This document shows, piece after piece, positions 1 to 8,468 of a DNA stretch of 64,000 nucleotides. Positions within the stretch are counted from its first letter, which is position 1. Every line of letters starts with the position of its first letter. A program made the translations under genes and the position numbers. Below the pieces are notes generated by a model that saw only the letters and a list, made by a program, of their open reading frames with translations, did not search any database and was not told the DNA's origin. Origin of the DNA: JACCXG01 sp963717745 (GTDB taxonomy: Bacteria > Acidobacteriota > Vicinamibacteria > Vicinamibacterales > 2-12-FULL-66-21). The stretch covers positions 62,001 through 126,000 of the forward strand of contig CAVQXJ010000008.1 of assembly GCA_963717745.1 (NCBI GenBank). The letters are read 5' to 3'.

Positions 1-64
1 GCCTGACCCTCACCACAATCATGTGGATCGAGTTGGTGCCGATGTCGATGGCCGCTAGGCGCAT
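1..64 (-). CDS. Ppx/GppA phosphatase, N-terminal fragment
   Basis: Only the first 21 codons lie in the window; the gene continues past the left edge. The reverse strand starts with ATG at 64 and reads MRLAAIDIGTNSIHMIVVRV. This is the N-terminal phosphate-binding strand (DIGTNS) of the exopolyphosphatase / guanosine pentaphosphate phosphohydrolase family, an actin-like ATPase fold that hydrolyses polyphosphate or pppGpp. It is divergent from a CHAD protein across about 140 bp, and CHAD domains bind polyphosphate, so exopolyphosphatase is the favoured reading. Ppx and GppA cannot be separated from so little sequence. Confidence 0.75.
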   Translation of the reverse strand, partial: MRLAAIDIGTNSIHMIVVRVR

Positions 65-202
65 GCCGGAATGGTGGCAGGGGGCAACAGGCTGAGCAGT
101 CGGAACTTGCGGGCGACCGGTTCTGTCACACGGACGTTATATACTGCCTGGGCTCTCATCAGTCCAATGTCGTCAACGTCCCGAAACGGTCGTCATCCTA
201 CC

Positions 203-1643
203 ATGGTCCGCCCTAAACCCCCCGTAACGACGATGTTACTGCTCCGGCGGGCCCGCGAGCTCGAGCGGCACCTGCCGCGAGCGATCGCCGGAGACGACGT
301 GGGCGTGCATCAGGCGCGGGTGGCATCGCGCCGGCTGCGCGAGGCGGTGCCGGTCCTGGCCGCCGACACCAAGAGCCGGAAGAAGGCGGAGCGGAAGATT
401 CGCCGGGTCACCCAGGCGTTGGGCATGGTTCGGGAAATGGACGTCACGGTGCAGATCCTGGATGAGTTCGCCCGCGGCGCCGCGATCCCGCGTGATGCGC
501 TGGAAGATGTGCGGGCGCATGTCATCGCCGAGCGCGATCGGCGGCGTGCCGACATGCTCGGTCGGCTGCGCCGCGATCAACACCGCCAAACTGAACCGTC
601 GCCTCGAAGAAGTCTCGATCATGATTCCAGGCGCGACGCTGGGCGAGTGGAGAGGCGCGCTGGTGGCCCGGGTCGGGTCTCGCGCCAAGCGGCTGCGCAC
701 CGCCATTCACAAAGCGGGTCAGGTCTACGCCGCCGAGCAATTGCACGTCGTCCGCATCGCCACCAAGAAGCTGCGCTACGCGTTGGAACTGGTCGCGGAC
801 TCGCGGTTGGCGGCGGTGCGTCCGCTCCTCGGCACGCTCAAGCGCGCGCAGGAGACCCTCGGCCGCCTGCACGATCTGCAGATCATCGAACAGCACGTGG
901 GGGGGCTGCAGGCGCTGCCACCCTCGCGCCGCGGTGCGCACGATGGCGGGCTCGACGTGATGGCGCGGAGGCTCGCGGACGAGTGCCGGCACCTCCATGC
1001 GCGGTACATCAAGCAGGTACCGGCGCTGCTCGACCTGGCCGACAAGTGCGCCACCTCCGGTCGTGCCTCAGGTGACGCGCCGCCGGCCCCTGAAGATGGC
1101 GGCCACGCGAAGCTCGCGCGTCCCAGCGGTCAAGCGAGCCTGACCGTGGCGCTCGAGCTCTACCTCATTCGACACGGCATCGCCGCCGAACGTGGCCCTG
1201 AGTATCCGGACGATTCGAAGCGACCGCTGACCGGCAAGGGGATCGCCGCGCTGAAGCGGGAAGCCAAGGCGCTCAACGGTCTTGGCGTCACGTTCGACCT
1301 GATCATCACGAGTCCGCTGACGCGCACCCGACAGACCGCTGAGGTGTTCGCCGAACACCTCGAAGGGAAGCCCACGGTGAGCCACAGCGATGCGCTCGCG
1401 CCAGCCGGCACGCCTGCCGCGGTGATGCAGGAAATCGCCAAGCATGCCCGCAAAGCACGCATCGCCCTGGTGGGCCACGAGCCCAACATCGGCGAGCTCG
1501 CCGCGCGTTTGATTGGCGCTCGATCGCCCATTCAGTTCAAGAAGGGCGCAATCTGTCGCATCGACTTCGACGTCCTGCCGCCCAAGGCACTCGGCCAGTT
1601 GCGGTGGTTCATGCCGCCCCGCGTCCTGCGAAACGTGGAATGA
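203..1643 (+). CDS. CHAD domain-SixA phosphohistidine phosphatase fusion, frameshifted
   Basis: The start is ATG 203 (MVRPKPPVTT). The first frame gives the N-terminal half of a CHAD domain, with the basic signature VHQARVASRRLREAV around residues 35-49. Near position 578 the reading switches by one base into a second frame (INTAKLNRRLEEV onward). That frame holds the second CHAD half (LHVVRIATKKLRYALEL) and then runs without a stop into a SixA-type histidine phosphatase with LIRHG near 1160 and the second catalytic His in LVGHEPNIGEL. CHAD domains are conserved histidine alpha-helical domains that bind polyphosphate granules; SixA removes phosphate from phosphohistidine. A GTG at 1146 could instead start SixA as a separate protein. 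A -10-like TATACT lies at 140-145. The frameshift may be a sequence error. Confidence 0.75.
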
Positions 1644-1678
1644 GAGGCTGAGCCCAGAGCTTGCATCCGACCGGATTC

Positions 1679-2626
1679 ATGCCCACGGTCAGCGAAGTCG
1701 TTCTCTCGAATCTCGAAACACTACACACAAAATGGGGGTTGGTCCGCGACGGCGATGTCGAGGGCATTCACGACGCCCGCGTCGCTACCCGCCGGCTGCG
1801 TGCGGCACTGCCACTTCTAGGCAGCGGACGATTCTCGGATTCGTCGGATGATGTGGTGTCGACGGTCAAGGCCCTCGGTCGCGCCTTGGGGAAGGCTCGT
1901 GACAAAGACGAGGCGCTGCGTCTCGTGGGCGATATCGAACAACGCTCGCCGTCGACCGCCCCGGCCGCCGCGGTTCTGCGGGCTCGCTTGCTGCCCGAAC
2001 GGGTGCGGCAGCGTCGGCGTTTGATCAAGGCGCTGGAGGCTGCTGACGTCGAGGGGCTGGAGCAGCTACGCACGGCGGTTCATCACGAAGCCTCCCGATC
2101 GGGCCGCCACCTGTGGAGGCGCCGCGGGGCGCCGTCAGGCCTCGCCGCGGTGATCGCCGAGAGGGCGGAAATCCTCGAAAAGCGGATGGACCACGCGTCG
2201 GGCGTGTACTTTCCCAATCGCGCGCACAAGGTGCGAGTCGCGATCAAAAAGCTCCGCTACGCGGTCGAGTTCCTGGATGGCCACGAGAAAATACGGAAGC
2301 CTTCGGTCCGCGTCCTGAGGAGGGCGCAGGAGGCGCTGGGGCAGGTGCACGATCGTGAAGTGTTGCGGCGGCGTCTGACGTCGCTCGCCAAAGACGAGGA
2401 CATTCCGGCGGCGCGCGAGTTGGAGAGGGTGCTCGAAGCCGAAACCCGCGCGATCTTTGAAACCTATCGCGCGATGCGGCCAGCGCTGCTCGCCGTGTGC
2501 ACCGAGCTTGCGGCCTGGTCGCGTCAGGGCGTCGGGCACGCTCGTGCCCGGCTCCTGCTGGTCGGCGCGGTGGCGCTGCCGTCCGCCGCCGTCTTGCTGG
2601 CTACTCGCGCGCGCCGCGCCAGCTGA
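1679..2626 (+). CDS. CHAD domain protein with C-terminal membrane anchor
   Basis: This 315-residue protein is a second CHAD copy 35 bp downstream of the first. ATG 1679 is preferred to the in-frame TTG at 1661 because the family homology starts just after it. The signature IHDARVATRRLRAAL is at about residues 30-44, and the second-half signature (VRVAIKKLRYAVEFL) is near residue 185. Both are rich in Arg, Lys and His, as expected for polyphosphate binding. The last 25 residues form a hydrophobic segment (LLLVGAVALPSAAVLLA) followed by RARRAS, so the protein may be tail-anchored in the inner membrane, unlike the upstream copy. It lacks a fused phosphatase. Co-transcription with the upstream gene is likely. 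Confidence 0.8.
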   Translation: MPTVSEVVLSNLETLHTKWGLVRDGDVEGIHDARVATRRLRAALPLLGSGRFSDSSDDVVSTVKALGRALGKARDKDEALRLVGDIEQRSPSTAPAAAVLRARLLPERVRQRRRLIKALEAADVEGLEQLRTAVHHEASRSGRHLWRRRGAPSGLAAVIAERAEILEKRMDHASGVYFPNRAHKVRVAIKKLRYAVEFLDGHEKIRKPSVRVLRRAQEALGQVHDREVLRRRLTSLAKDEDIPAARELERVLEAETRAIFETYRAMRPALLAVCTELAAWSRQGVGHARARLLLVGAVALPSAAVLLATRARRAS

Positions 2627-2656
2627 CGAGAGCCGCGCGGATCTCGTCCGAGCGAT

Positions 2657-3212
2657 CTACCCGAGGAGCTCGTCCTGCACGCGGCGACCGGTGGTGCGGG
2701 CCGCAATGGTATCGAACCCGCCGCCGGCGTGCGGCGAGTCGCCGATTCGACGGTAGAGCGCGGCGAATCCCTTGTCATCGACCACCGTATGATCGGCCGC
2801 TACTTCGAGCGCATGCCGGAGCTCGTGGGCGATGGTGGCGATCAGCTGATCCCGCTGCAGCGTCGCCCGGACCTGCACGCGGAGATAGCGCTGTTGACCG
2901 GCTACGCCGGCCAGCAGGATCCGGCCCGCCACGTCCGGCGGCAGGCCGAACGAGGCTTCGATGTACACGATGACGTTGGTCTCGTGAACCTCGTTGACCA
3001 GCTGAGCGAACGTGCGCGATCGCTGCACGCCTTCATCAATCAGCTTGCCCACGCGCGGCGACGCGCCCCGAATCCGGCGCGTGTCCGCGGCCAGCAGACT
3101 GGCGGCGACCACCGAGGGGGCGGGAGCGACGACCTACCGGAGACGAGGACGCGGACGCGGGTCCATCCGCAACGACCGCGGCGACCGCCAGCGACAGAAA
3201 CCACCACAACAT
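2657..3212 (-). CDS. Secreted HExxH zinc-metalloprotease-like protein, frameshifted
   Basis: The start is ATG 3212 behind a strong GGAGGAG ribosome site. The first frame encodes a signal peptide (MLWWFLSLAVAAVVADGPASA). Near 3134 a one-base shift is needed to reach the frame with the body of the protein, which otherwise has only a GTG at 3112. The body carries IATIAHELRHALEV, a zinc-binding HExxH motif, followed by a second acidic stretch and HTVVDDKG. Family members with an isolated HELxHALE in Acidobacteria are secreted and of unknown substrate. I do not recognise a named family. The clean signal peptide and ribosome site argue that the intact gene was about 185 codons and that the shift is recent or an error. 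Confidence 0.6.
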
Positions 3213-3447
3213 GGGCTCCTCCAGACCTGAGATCTGTGCGAGCCCCTCATCCAGGAGTTGCGATCGGCCCAGCCTCCACCGAGCGACCCGAACGCTTAGA
3301 CGGGTGCTGAATCGCCAAGTTGTGTGGTGACAGAATTTAGGAGTGACGGCCCCTGGGACGAACGGCAGGGGTGTGCGGCTCTGGCACGGCCGAGGGCGGC
3401 GCCATTTCGTGCGCCGTCGTCCGAAATCCGAGCTGTCGGCTCGGCGG

Positions 3448-4704
3448 TTAGACCACGACCCCGGGCGGTATCCGTCCACCCTTGGGCACGATGATGATGC
3501 CGTTGCGGATGAAGTAGCCGTCGCCGTCGGCCTCCTGCACGCCCTGCTCGTTCACCAGCCGCACGCCGTCTCCGATCCGGGCGTTCTTGTCGACGATCAC
3601 GCGATCGAGCACCACGTCACGGCCGATCCCGAGCGGGATGGTGTTCGAGGCGAGCTCCTCTTCGTAATAGTCGGCCCCGAGCAGCACCGAGCGCGTGATC
3701 GTCGACCCGGGATGCACGTGCGTGCGGATGCCGATCACCGACTCGCGGACCGTGCAGCCATCGAGGTAGCCCCCTTCCGCGACGATCGACGCGTCGAGCC
3801 GGCAGTTGTAGCTCCGGGTGCCCGGCAGGAAGCGCGTGTGCGTGTAGATGGGCCACCGCGGATGAAAGAAGTTGAACGGCGAGCCGCGGCGGGTCAGCTG
3901 GATGTTGGCGTCGTAGAAAGCGTCGATGGTTCCGACGTCCGCCCAGTAGCCGCGGTGGATGTAGGGGTTCACGCGGTACTTGGCGAGCGCCTTCGGAATG
4001 ATCTCTTTACCGAAGTCGATCCCCGGCTGGGTGAGCGTCTCGAGCAGCACCTCGCGCGAGAACACGTAGATGCCCATCGAGGCGACGAAGGGCTTCTCCG
4101 CCGAGGTCCCGGCGGCAACGGCGCCGCGCGGCGCGCTGCCGCCCATCTCGGCGAGCCGCGCCTGGTCCGGCTTCTCCTCGAAGCCGACGATCTGGCCGTC
4201 GATGTCGAACCGGAAGATGCCCATCTGGGTCGCGTCACCCGGGGTCACCGGCTGGGCGGCGATCGTGATGTCGGCGCGGCCTTCGATGTGCGACTCGACG
4301 AGATCGCAGAAGTCCATCCGGTACAGGTGGTCGCCGGCGAGGATCAGATAGTTGTCCGCGTCATAGCTCGCGAAATGCCGCGCCGCCTGCCGCACCGCGT
4401 CCGCGGTCCCCTGGAACCAGTCGGAGCTTTCGGGGGTCTGTTCGGCCGCGAGCACCTCGACGAACCCGTCGGAGAAGACATCCAGGCGGTAGGTCTGGGC
4501 GATATGCCGGTTCAGCGAGGCGGAGTTGAACTGCGTCAGCACGAAAATCCGCTTCAGATCCGCGTGCAGGCAGTTGCTGATCGGGATGTCGATCAGCCGA
4601 TATTTACCGCCAATCGGCACCGCCGGCTTCGAGCGCATGTGGGTGAGCGGGTAGAGGCGAGCGCCGCGGCCACCGCCGAGGATCAGGGTGAGGACATCGT
4701 TCAT
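3448..4704 (-). CDS. glgC: Glucose-1-phosphate adenylyltransferase
   Basis: This full-length 418-residue enzyme makes ADP-glucose from glucose-1-phosphate and ATP, the committed step of bacterial glycogen synthesis. The N-terminal nucleotidyltransferase signature LILGGGRGARLYPLT is at residues 7-21, followed by KPAVPIGGKYRLIDIPISN. WFQGTADAVRQA (about residue 96) and LAGDHLYRMD (about 121) are the usual substrate loops. The C-terminal third has the left-handed beta-helix repeats of the family (SIVAEGGYLDGC, SVIGIRTHVHPG). It stands alone with no glycogen synthase or branching enzyme nearby. The stretch downstream (3213-3447) holds no gene that I can support. Confidence 0.95.
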   Translation of the reverse strand: MNDVLTLILGGGRGARLYPLTHMRSKPAVPIGGKYRLIDIPISNCLHADLKRIFVLTQFNSASLNRHIAQTYRLDVFSDGFVEVLAAEQTPESSDWFQGTADAVRQAARHFASYDADNYLILAGDHLYRMDFCDLVESHIEGRADITIAAQPVTPGDATQMGIFRFDIDGQIVGFEEKPDQARLAEMGGSAPRGAVAAGTSAEKPFVASMGIYVFSREVLLETLTQPGIDFGKEIIPKALAKYRVNPYIHRGYWADVGTIDAFYDANIQLTRRGSPFNFFHPRWPIYTHTRFLPGTRSYNCRLDASIVAEGGYLDGCTVRESVIGIRTHVHPGSTITRSVLLGADYYEEELASNTIPLGIGRDVVLDRVIVDKNARIGDGVRLVNEQGVQEADGDGYFIRNGIIIVPKGGRIPPGVVV

Positions 4705-4789
4705 GGCGAAATTCTATCGTGCGGCTGCGGGGCATTTAGCGTGCCATCGGCCCACGTTTTGGGGCAATTGACTGCCGTTCACCTCGACG

Positions 4790-4818
4790 GTTTGTAATTA
4801 TTTACAGACTGTTTACAG
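4790..4818 (+). promoter_or_regulatory. Pho-box-like direct repeat before the 66-aa ORF
   Basis: TTTACAG (4801-4807), spacer ACTG, TTTACAG (4812-4818): an exact 7-4-7 direct repeat, preceded in the same 11-bp phase by the weaker GTTTGTA at 4790. OmpR/PhoB-family regulators bind 11-bp-phased direct repeats of this layout. It lies 51 bp upstream of the small ORF at 4870 and next to a PhoB-like regulator gene. Binding is inferred. Confidence 0.5.
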
Positions 4819-4869
4819 CGCGTCGCACCGGTATCGCGTAGAAAGTGAGGTGGAGGTTCGATCGGTCCG

Positions 4870-5070
4870 ATGTTTACCAAGGAACTGAAACAGGCGGGGC
4901 ACAGCCGGCGATTCACGATTAAGGAAGCTGGCGACGGCTGGGAAATGCGCGAGGAAGCCGACAGCCGGCTCGTGAAAGTCGTCCAATACCGGGATTGGCA
5001 CCGGGTGGAGCGGGCCCAGAAGCGGATCGATCAGGAGGTGTCGAAGCTCGAGGACGGGGGCTGGGCCTGA
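4870..5070 (+). CDS. Small conserved-looking protein, 66 aa
   Basis: This is a short charged protein (MFTKELKQAGHSRRFTIKEA at the N-terminus, ending EDGGWA) of unknown function. It has no signal peptide, membrane segment or cysteine. The alternation of strand-like (RRFTIKEAGDGWEMREEAD, SRLVKVVQYRDWH) and helix-like (RVERAQKRIDQEVSKLED) stretches suggests a small beta-beta-alpha fold. The start is ATG 4870 with GGAGG about 13 bases upstream. It is read toward, and ends 28 bp from, the convergent response-regulator gene. The direct repeat at 4790-4818 suggests it belongs to the regulon of that or a related regulator. I am fairly sure it is a gene because both strand context and ribosome site fit; function is unknown. 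Confidence 0.55.
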   Translation: MFTKELKQAGHSRRFTIKEAGDGWEMREEADSRLVKVVQYRDWHRVERAQKRIDQEVSKLEDGGWA

Positions 5071-5098
5071 GGCCAGCACCGCGGCGGCCACTCGACGT

Positions 5099-5860
5099 TC
5101 AATCGACGAACCGATAACCCAGCCCGACGACCGTCTCGATCTGCGCGCCGACAGTCCCCAGCTTGGCGCGCAGGCGGCCGACGTGAACGTCAACCGACCG
5201 CGTTTCGATGAAGCGGTCGTACCCCCATACCCGCTCGAGCAGCCGGTCGCGTGACAGCACCCGGTTCTTGTTCTCGACCAGGAAGCGCAACAGCTCGAAT
5301 TCCCGCCGGGTCAATCTGATGGACTCGCCGTCCACCGAGACCGCCACCGCATCGAAGTCGGCAACCAGCCGCTCACCGCGATAGATCGCGCCTTTGGCCG
5401 CGAACGACTGCCGCCGGCGCAGCACCGCCCGGACGCGGGCCGAGAGCTCCCGCAGACTGAACGGCTTGGTCACGTAATCGTCCGCCCCGAGGTCGAGGCC
5501 GGTCACGCGATCGGACTCCGCAGTGCGCGCGGTCAGCATGATCACGGGCAGGTGTGCGGTTTCCGGCCTCGCGCGGAGAATGCGGCAGACTTCAGTGCCG
5601 CTGACCACCGGCAGGTTCAAGTCCAGGATGATGAGATCGGGCGGCCGTTCGGCAATCGAACGGAGCGCCTGATCGCCGCTCCCCACGATCGAGGCCTGAA
5701 TCTCTCCCGAGCGCTCCAGCGTGTGCTTGATCAGCGCGGCGATGTCGTGCTCGTCCTCGACCACCAGCACACGCGTGGTTCCGCCGGCGGTTCCATTGGC
5801 GTGCTCGGCAGGCGTGGAGGAGGGGGCGGGGGTGCCGAGCTCACGGGGCCTGTTCATCAT
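5099..5860 (-). CDS. OmpR/PhoB-family response regulator
   Basis: This 253-residue DNA-binding two-component regulator has a receiver domain at about residues 30-145 with acidic pair E35-D36, phospho-acceptor D80 (LIILDLNLP), T of LTAR and K of VTKPFS. The C-terminal winged helix (about 160-250) includes LTRREFELLRFLVENKNRVLSRDRL and ends GLGYRFVD. The first 29 residues are a low-complexity extension (Pro, Ala, Thr) not typical of PhoB. No histidine kinase gene adjoins it, so it is an orphan here. It is a paralogue of the phoB at 20859. A direct repeat upstream (5904-5921) suggests autoregulation or control by PhoB. Confidence 0.9.
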   Translation of the reverse strand: MMNRPRELGTPAPSSTPAEHANGTAGGTTRVLVVEDEHDIAALIKHTLERSGEIQASIVGSGDQALRSIAERPPDLIILDLNLPVVSGTEVCRILRARPETAHLPVIMLTARTAESDRVTGLDLGADDYVTKPFSLRELSARVRAVLRRRQSFAAKGAIYRGERLVADFDAVAVSVDGESIRLTRREFELLRFLVENKNRVLSRDRLLERVWGYDRFIETRSVDVHVGRLRAKLGTVGAQIETVVGLGYRFVD

Positions 5861-5903
5861 CCGAACAGCGTAGAAACAGCAAGTTTCGAGGCAGTGTCGG
5901 AGA

Positions 5904-5921
5904 GGTTAATTGTGGGTTACG
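5904..5921 (-). promoter_or_regulatory. Pho-box-like direct repeat before the response regulator
   Basis: On the plus strand GGTTAAT (5904-5910), spacer TGTG, GGTTACG (5915-5921) form a 7-4-7 direct repeat in the 98-bp space upstream of the regulator start. The half-sites match those before the porin and the TonB receptor (TGTTACG, GGTTAAT), so a common regulator is likely. Confidence 0.5.
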
Positions 5922-5958
5922 ACCGCGACAAGTTGAAGGCTGTCCGCTGTTTGCGTCG

Positions 5959-7245
5959 TCAGCGGCTCGACGTCGCCACGTCGGGTGTGGCGCTAAACGG
6001 GAGGTTCGAGGGCACGGCGGGGCGCCGCACCGCGTCGTAGACACCGCGGACGTCGCCGATCATCCGTGGATAAGCATGGCGCCTCTCCACGCGTTCCCGT
6101 GCAGCGGCCGCCAGCGTGTCGCGAAGAGCGGGCTTGGACAGCAGCGTCTCCAGCCGTGCGGTCAGCGCTCCGGGATCGCCGACCGGGATCACGAACCCGT
6201 TCACACCGTCCTGGACGTACTCGCCCGGACCGCCTGAATCGGTCACGATCGCCACCGCCCCCGCCGCCAGCGCTTCGAGCACGACGTTGCCGGCGGCTTC
6301 GAGCTCCGCGGCGTGGACGAAGACATCCGCCGCGGCGAAGTAGTCGCCAACCCGTTCGCGTGAGACGTGGCCTTCGAACCGGACTCGCGGTGCCGCTCCG
6401 CACGCCACGGCCCGGCGTTCCAGGGAGTCACGCTCGCTGCCGGTGCCGCAGATGACCAGTGTCGCGTCGGGTCGCTGGAGCGCCGCGAAGGCGTCCACGA
6501 TCATCTCGAAGCCCTTGCGCCGCTGCAGGCCGCCGACCGCGAGCACCAGTGGTCCCGCGACTCCCAGCCGGTGCCTGAGCGCCCCCCGATCCGCGGCCGG
6601 ACGAAAACGCACGCTGTCGACCCCCTTGTCGATCGTCACCACCTTGTCGGGCGGCGCGCCCGCGTCGATGGCGACCGATCGCATGAACGAGGTGGCGACG
6701 AGAACCCGCGCTGCTGTCCGGAACAGGTGCTTCAAATTGATGTCGTAGCCGGGATCCAGCCGGAGGCCGTATGCGAGGTCGGGCCGCACCAGGACGTCGG
6801 TGCCGCGCAGGCTGGTCACGAGCGGCGTGCCCGTGGCCTGGGCCGCGAGGCTGCCGCCCACTCCCGCGGGCCAGCCGAAATGACTGTGCACCACGTCGAT
6901 GCCTTCGCGGTCGATCACGCGTGCGGCCGCGTCTTCGATCCGGAGCATGTGAAAGATCTCGCGCGGAGGGCTGCCGGCGCGCAGCAGCCTTTGCAGGAGC
7001 GCGAAGTGACGGAGTCCCAGCCAGGCCGGACCCGGGGTCGCCGCTGCGCTGCCGCGCGGCAGCCCGACGAGAGGGACGCCGTCGACGGTCCTCTCGCCCG
7101 CGATCTCATCGGTCAGTACGAACGGCTGGACGCCGAACGTTCGGATCGCGCGAATCTCCTCTTCGACGAACGACTGCGCCGCGAGCGAGGCGCCGCCCTT
7201 CGCCGGCGTCGTCAGGAAGAGCACCTTCAATGGAGCCAGGGACAT
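5959..7245 (-). CDS. Family 4 glycosyltransferase
   Basis: This 428-residue GT-B fold glycosyltransferase probably acts in surface polysaccharide assembly on the cytosolic face. The N-terminal domain starts MSLAPLKVLFLTTPAKGGAS and contains DVVHSHFGWPAG. The donor-binding C-domain has LVLAVGGLQRRKGFEMIVDA (about 235), LVICGTGSERDSL, VSRERVGDYFAAADVFVHAAELEAAGNVVLEALAAG and a late acidic/Gly motif (VTDSGGPGEYV), the usual GT4 pattern where the Glu of EAAGNV-VLEA sits near the nucleotide sugar. It follows the GT2 gene at 7259-8224 by 13 bp and is probably co-transcribed with it. The sugar and acceptor are unknown. Confidence 0.88.
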   Translation of the reverse strand: MSLAPLKVLFLTTPAKGGASLAAQSFVEEEIRAIRTFGVQPFVLTDEIAGERTVDGVPLVGLPRGSAAATPGPAWLGLRHFALLQRLLRAGSPPREIFHMLRIEDAAARVIDREGIDVVHSHFGWPAGVGGSLAAQATGTPLVTSLRGTDVLVRPDLAYGLRLDPGYDINLKHLFRTAARVLVATSFMRSVAIDAGAPPDKVVTIDKGVDSVRFRPAADRGALRHRLGVAGPLVLAVGGLQRRKGFEMIVDAFAALQRPDATLVICGTGSERDSLERRAVACGAAPRVRFEGHVSRERVGDYFAAADVFVHAAELEAAGNVVLEALAAGAVAIVTDSGGPGEYVQDGVNGFVIPVGDPGALTARLETLLSKPALRDTLAAAARERVERRHAYPRMIGDVRGVYDAVRRPAVPSNLPFSATPDVATSSR

Positions 7246-7258
7246 GCGAGGCCGGGAG

Positions 7259-8224
7259 TCAGGCGACTTCCGGCGCGGTGCCTCGCCGTGTTTTCAGAGC
7301 GTAGGCGTGTCGGGTGACGCGGGGCGCGATGCGAAGAGCGAGGTTGACGACCTGGACTTTCCAGCCGGCGCCGGCCCCGGCCGCTTCACGAAAGTGCGCC
7401 GCCGCGTCTCCCACGGCGCCCGCGGCGAGGTCGCGCTTGCCTCGTTCGGCATGAATGTCGCCGCGGAGCAGCCGCAGGCGGGCCTCGAGCGCGCGTGATT
7501 CGACCGGGCCGAACTGGATTTTCACGGGCAGCTTCTCGAGGACGGCGGCCGCCCGCTCCAGCTCGGTGATTCGATCGCCGGACAGGTTCATCGTGTGGAT
7601 CCGCCGGGACACCAGCGGCTCAGTGGTGTAGCCGAATCGCGCGCCGGCGGCGGCGAGGCGGACCCACATGTCGAAGTCCTGGCCGCGCCGCAGCGATTCG
7701 TCGAACAGTCCCGCAGCAACCAGGGCGTGGCGTTTGACCACCACCGACGACGTGAGCACGGTGCAGCGCTGGGTCAGGAGGGCTTCGAGGGTCGGCGCGC
7801 CGGTGGATGGCGCCGTATCCATGAAAAGCATGCCGCGGAGCGGCCCGTCACCCACCAACCGGCCGTTTGCGTAGACCAGGACCCGATCGGGATCCTCGTT
7901 CAGCAGGAGCGTCTGGCGCGCGAGCAGCTGAGGACACCACAAATCGTCCGCGTCGAGGAAGGCGATCAGCTCGGTGTCCGCGTGCCGGATGCCCAGGTTG
8001 CGGGCGGCGCCAGCGCCGGCATTCTCCTGCCGGAGCAGCCTGACCCCGGCTTGGAAAGGCGCGACCGCCTCAGCAATCGCCGCACGATCCGGCGAGCCGT
8101 CGTCGACCACGATGACCTGATCCGGAGGCTGAGTCTGCGCGAAAACGGATGCGAGGCAATCGCCGAGGTAGTGTGCCCGGTAGACCGGGATCACGACGGC
8201 GATGCGGGACGTCGGACGCTGCAT
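7259..8224 (-). CDS. Family 2 glycosyltransferase
   Basis: This 321-residue GT-A fold inverting glycosyltransferase starts at ATG 8224 (MQRPTSRIAVVIPVYRAHYL). It has the GT2 signature VVIPVYR near residue 10, VIVVDDGSPD near 37, and the DxD-type metal site in ELIAFLDADDLWCP near 93. The region around 170 (FDESLRRGQDFDMWVRLAAAGARFGYTTEPL) is the acceptor-side motif common to rhamnosyl- and glucosyltransferases of exopolysaccharide loci. The C-terminal third is Ala/Arg-rich with no recognisable domain. It is the first gene of a two-gene unit with the GT4 at 5959. Substrates cannot be read from sequence. Confidence 0.88.
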   Translation of the reverse strand: MQRPTSRIAVVIPVYRAHYLGDCLASVFAQTQPPDQVIVVDDGSPDRAAIAEAVAPFQAGVRLLRQENAGAGAARNLGIRHADTELIAFLDADDLWCPQLLARQTLLLNEDPDRVLVYANGRLVGDGPLRGMLFMDTAPSTGAPTLEALLTQRCTVLTSSVVVKRHALVAAGLFDESLRRGQDFDMWVRLAAAGARFGYTTEPLVSRRIHTMNLSGDRITELERAAAVLEKLPVKIQFGPVESRALEARLRLLRGDIHAERGKRDLAAGAVGDAAAHFREAAGAGAGWKVQVVNLALRIAPRVTRHAYALKTRRGTAPEVA

Positions 8225-8468
8225 GAAATCTCCCGTAGGGTTCTAATGCAAACTGCTGGCCCTCGACCTCGGCTTTACGCCCGCGTTGCGTCGGTTGCAG
8301 GCATGTAACGCCCGGCGCATGGCATCCGCAGTACCGCCGTTCAAACGGCCTGTTTTAAATGACTTGGCGTTACGGGCGGGTGACAGGCCGTGGAGAATGA
8401 CGCTTCCCCGGTCGTCAGCGATGAGAGGATTCCTTCCACCGGTACGTAACCACCGGGACAGAGTGGAA
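8225..8468. other. 244-bp intergenic stretch, no gene
   Basis: No ORF here has a credible start or codon pattern. A short hairpin with stem GCCGT/ACGGC near 8338-8352 is followed on the plus strand by a T-rich run (GTTTTAAAT), but no plus-strand gene precedes it. The region should contain the end of the pst transcript and the promoter of the GT2/GT4 pair. I cannot place either precisely. Confidence 0.4.

Noticed and set aside
121..145. Possible Pho-box-like repeat TGTCACA-CGGA-CGTTATA before the CHAD-SixA gene
   Set aside because: Spacing is right but the two halves barely match each other or the other boxes, so it is not counted; the TATACT at 140-145 is kept only as a possible -10.
3343..4797. 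484-residue plus-strand frame over glgC
   Set aside because: It is antisense to a full-length glgC with all family motifs; the translation is Asp/Val/Arg-rich shadow sequence.
8338..8359. Hairpin GCCGT/ACGGC followed by GTTTT as a terminator
   Set aside because: The T-run is on the plus strand, but both flanking genes run on the minus strand; the stem is only 5 bp.
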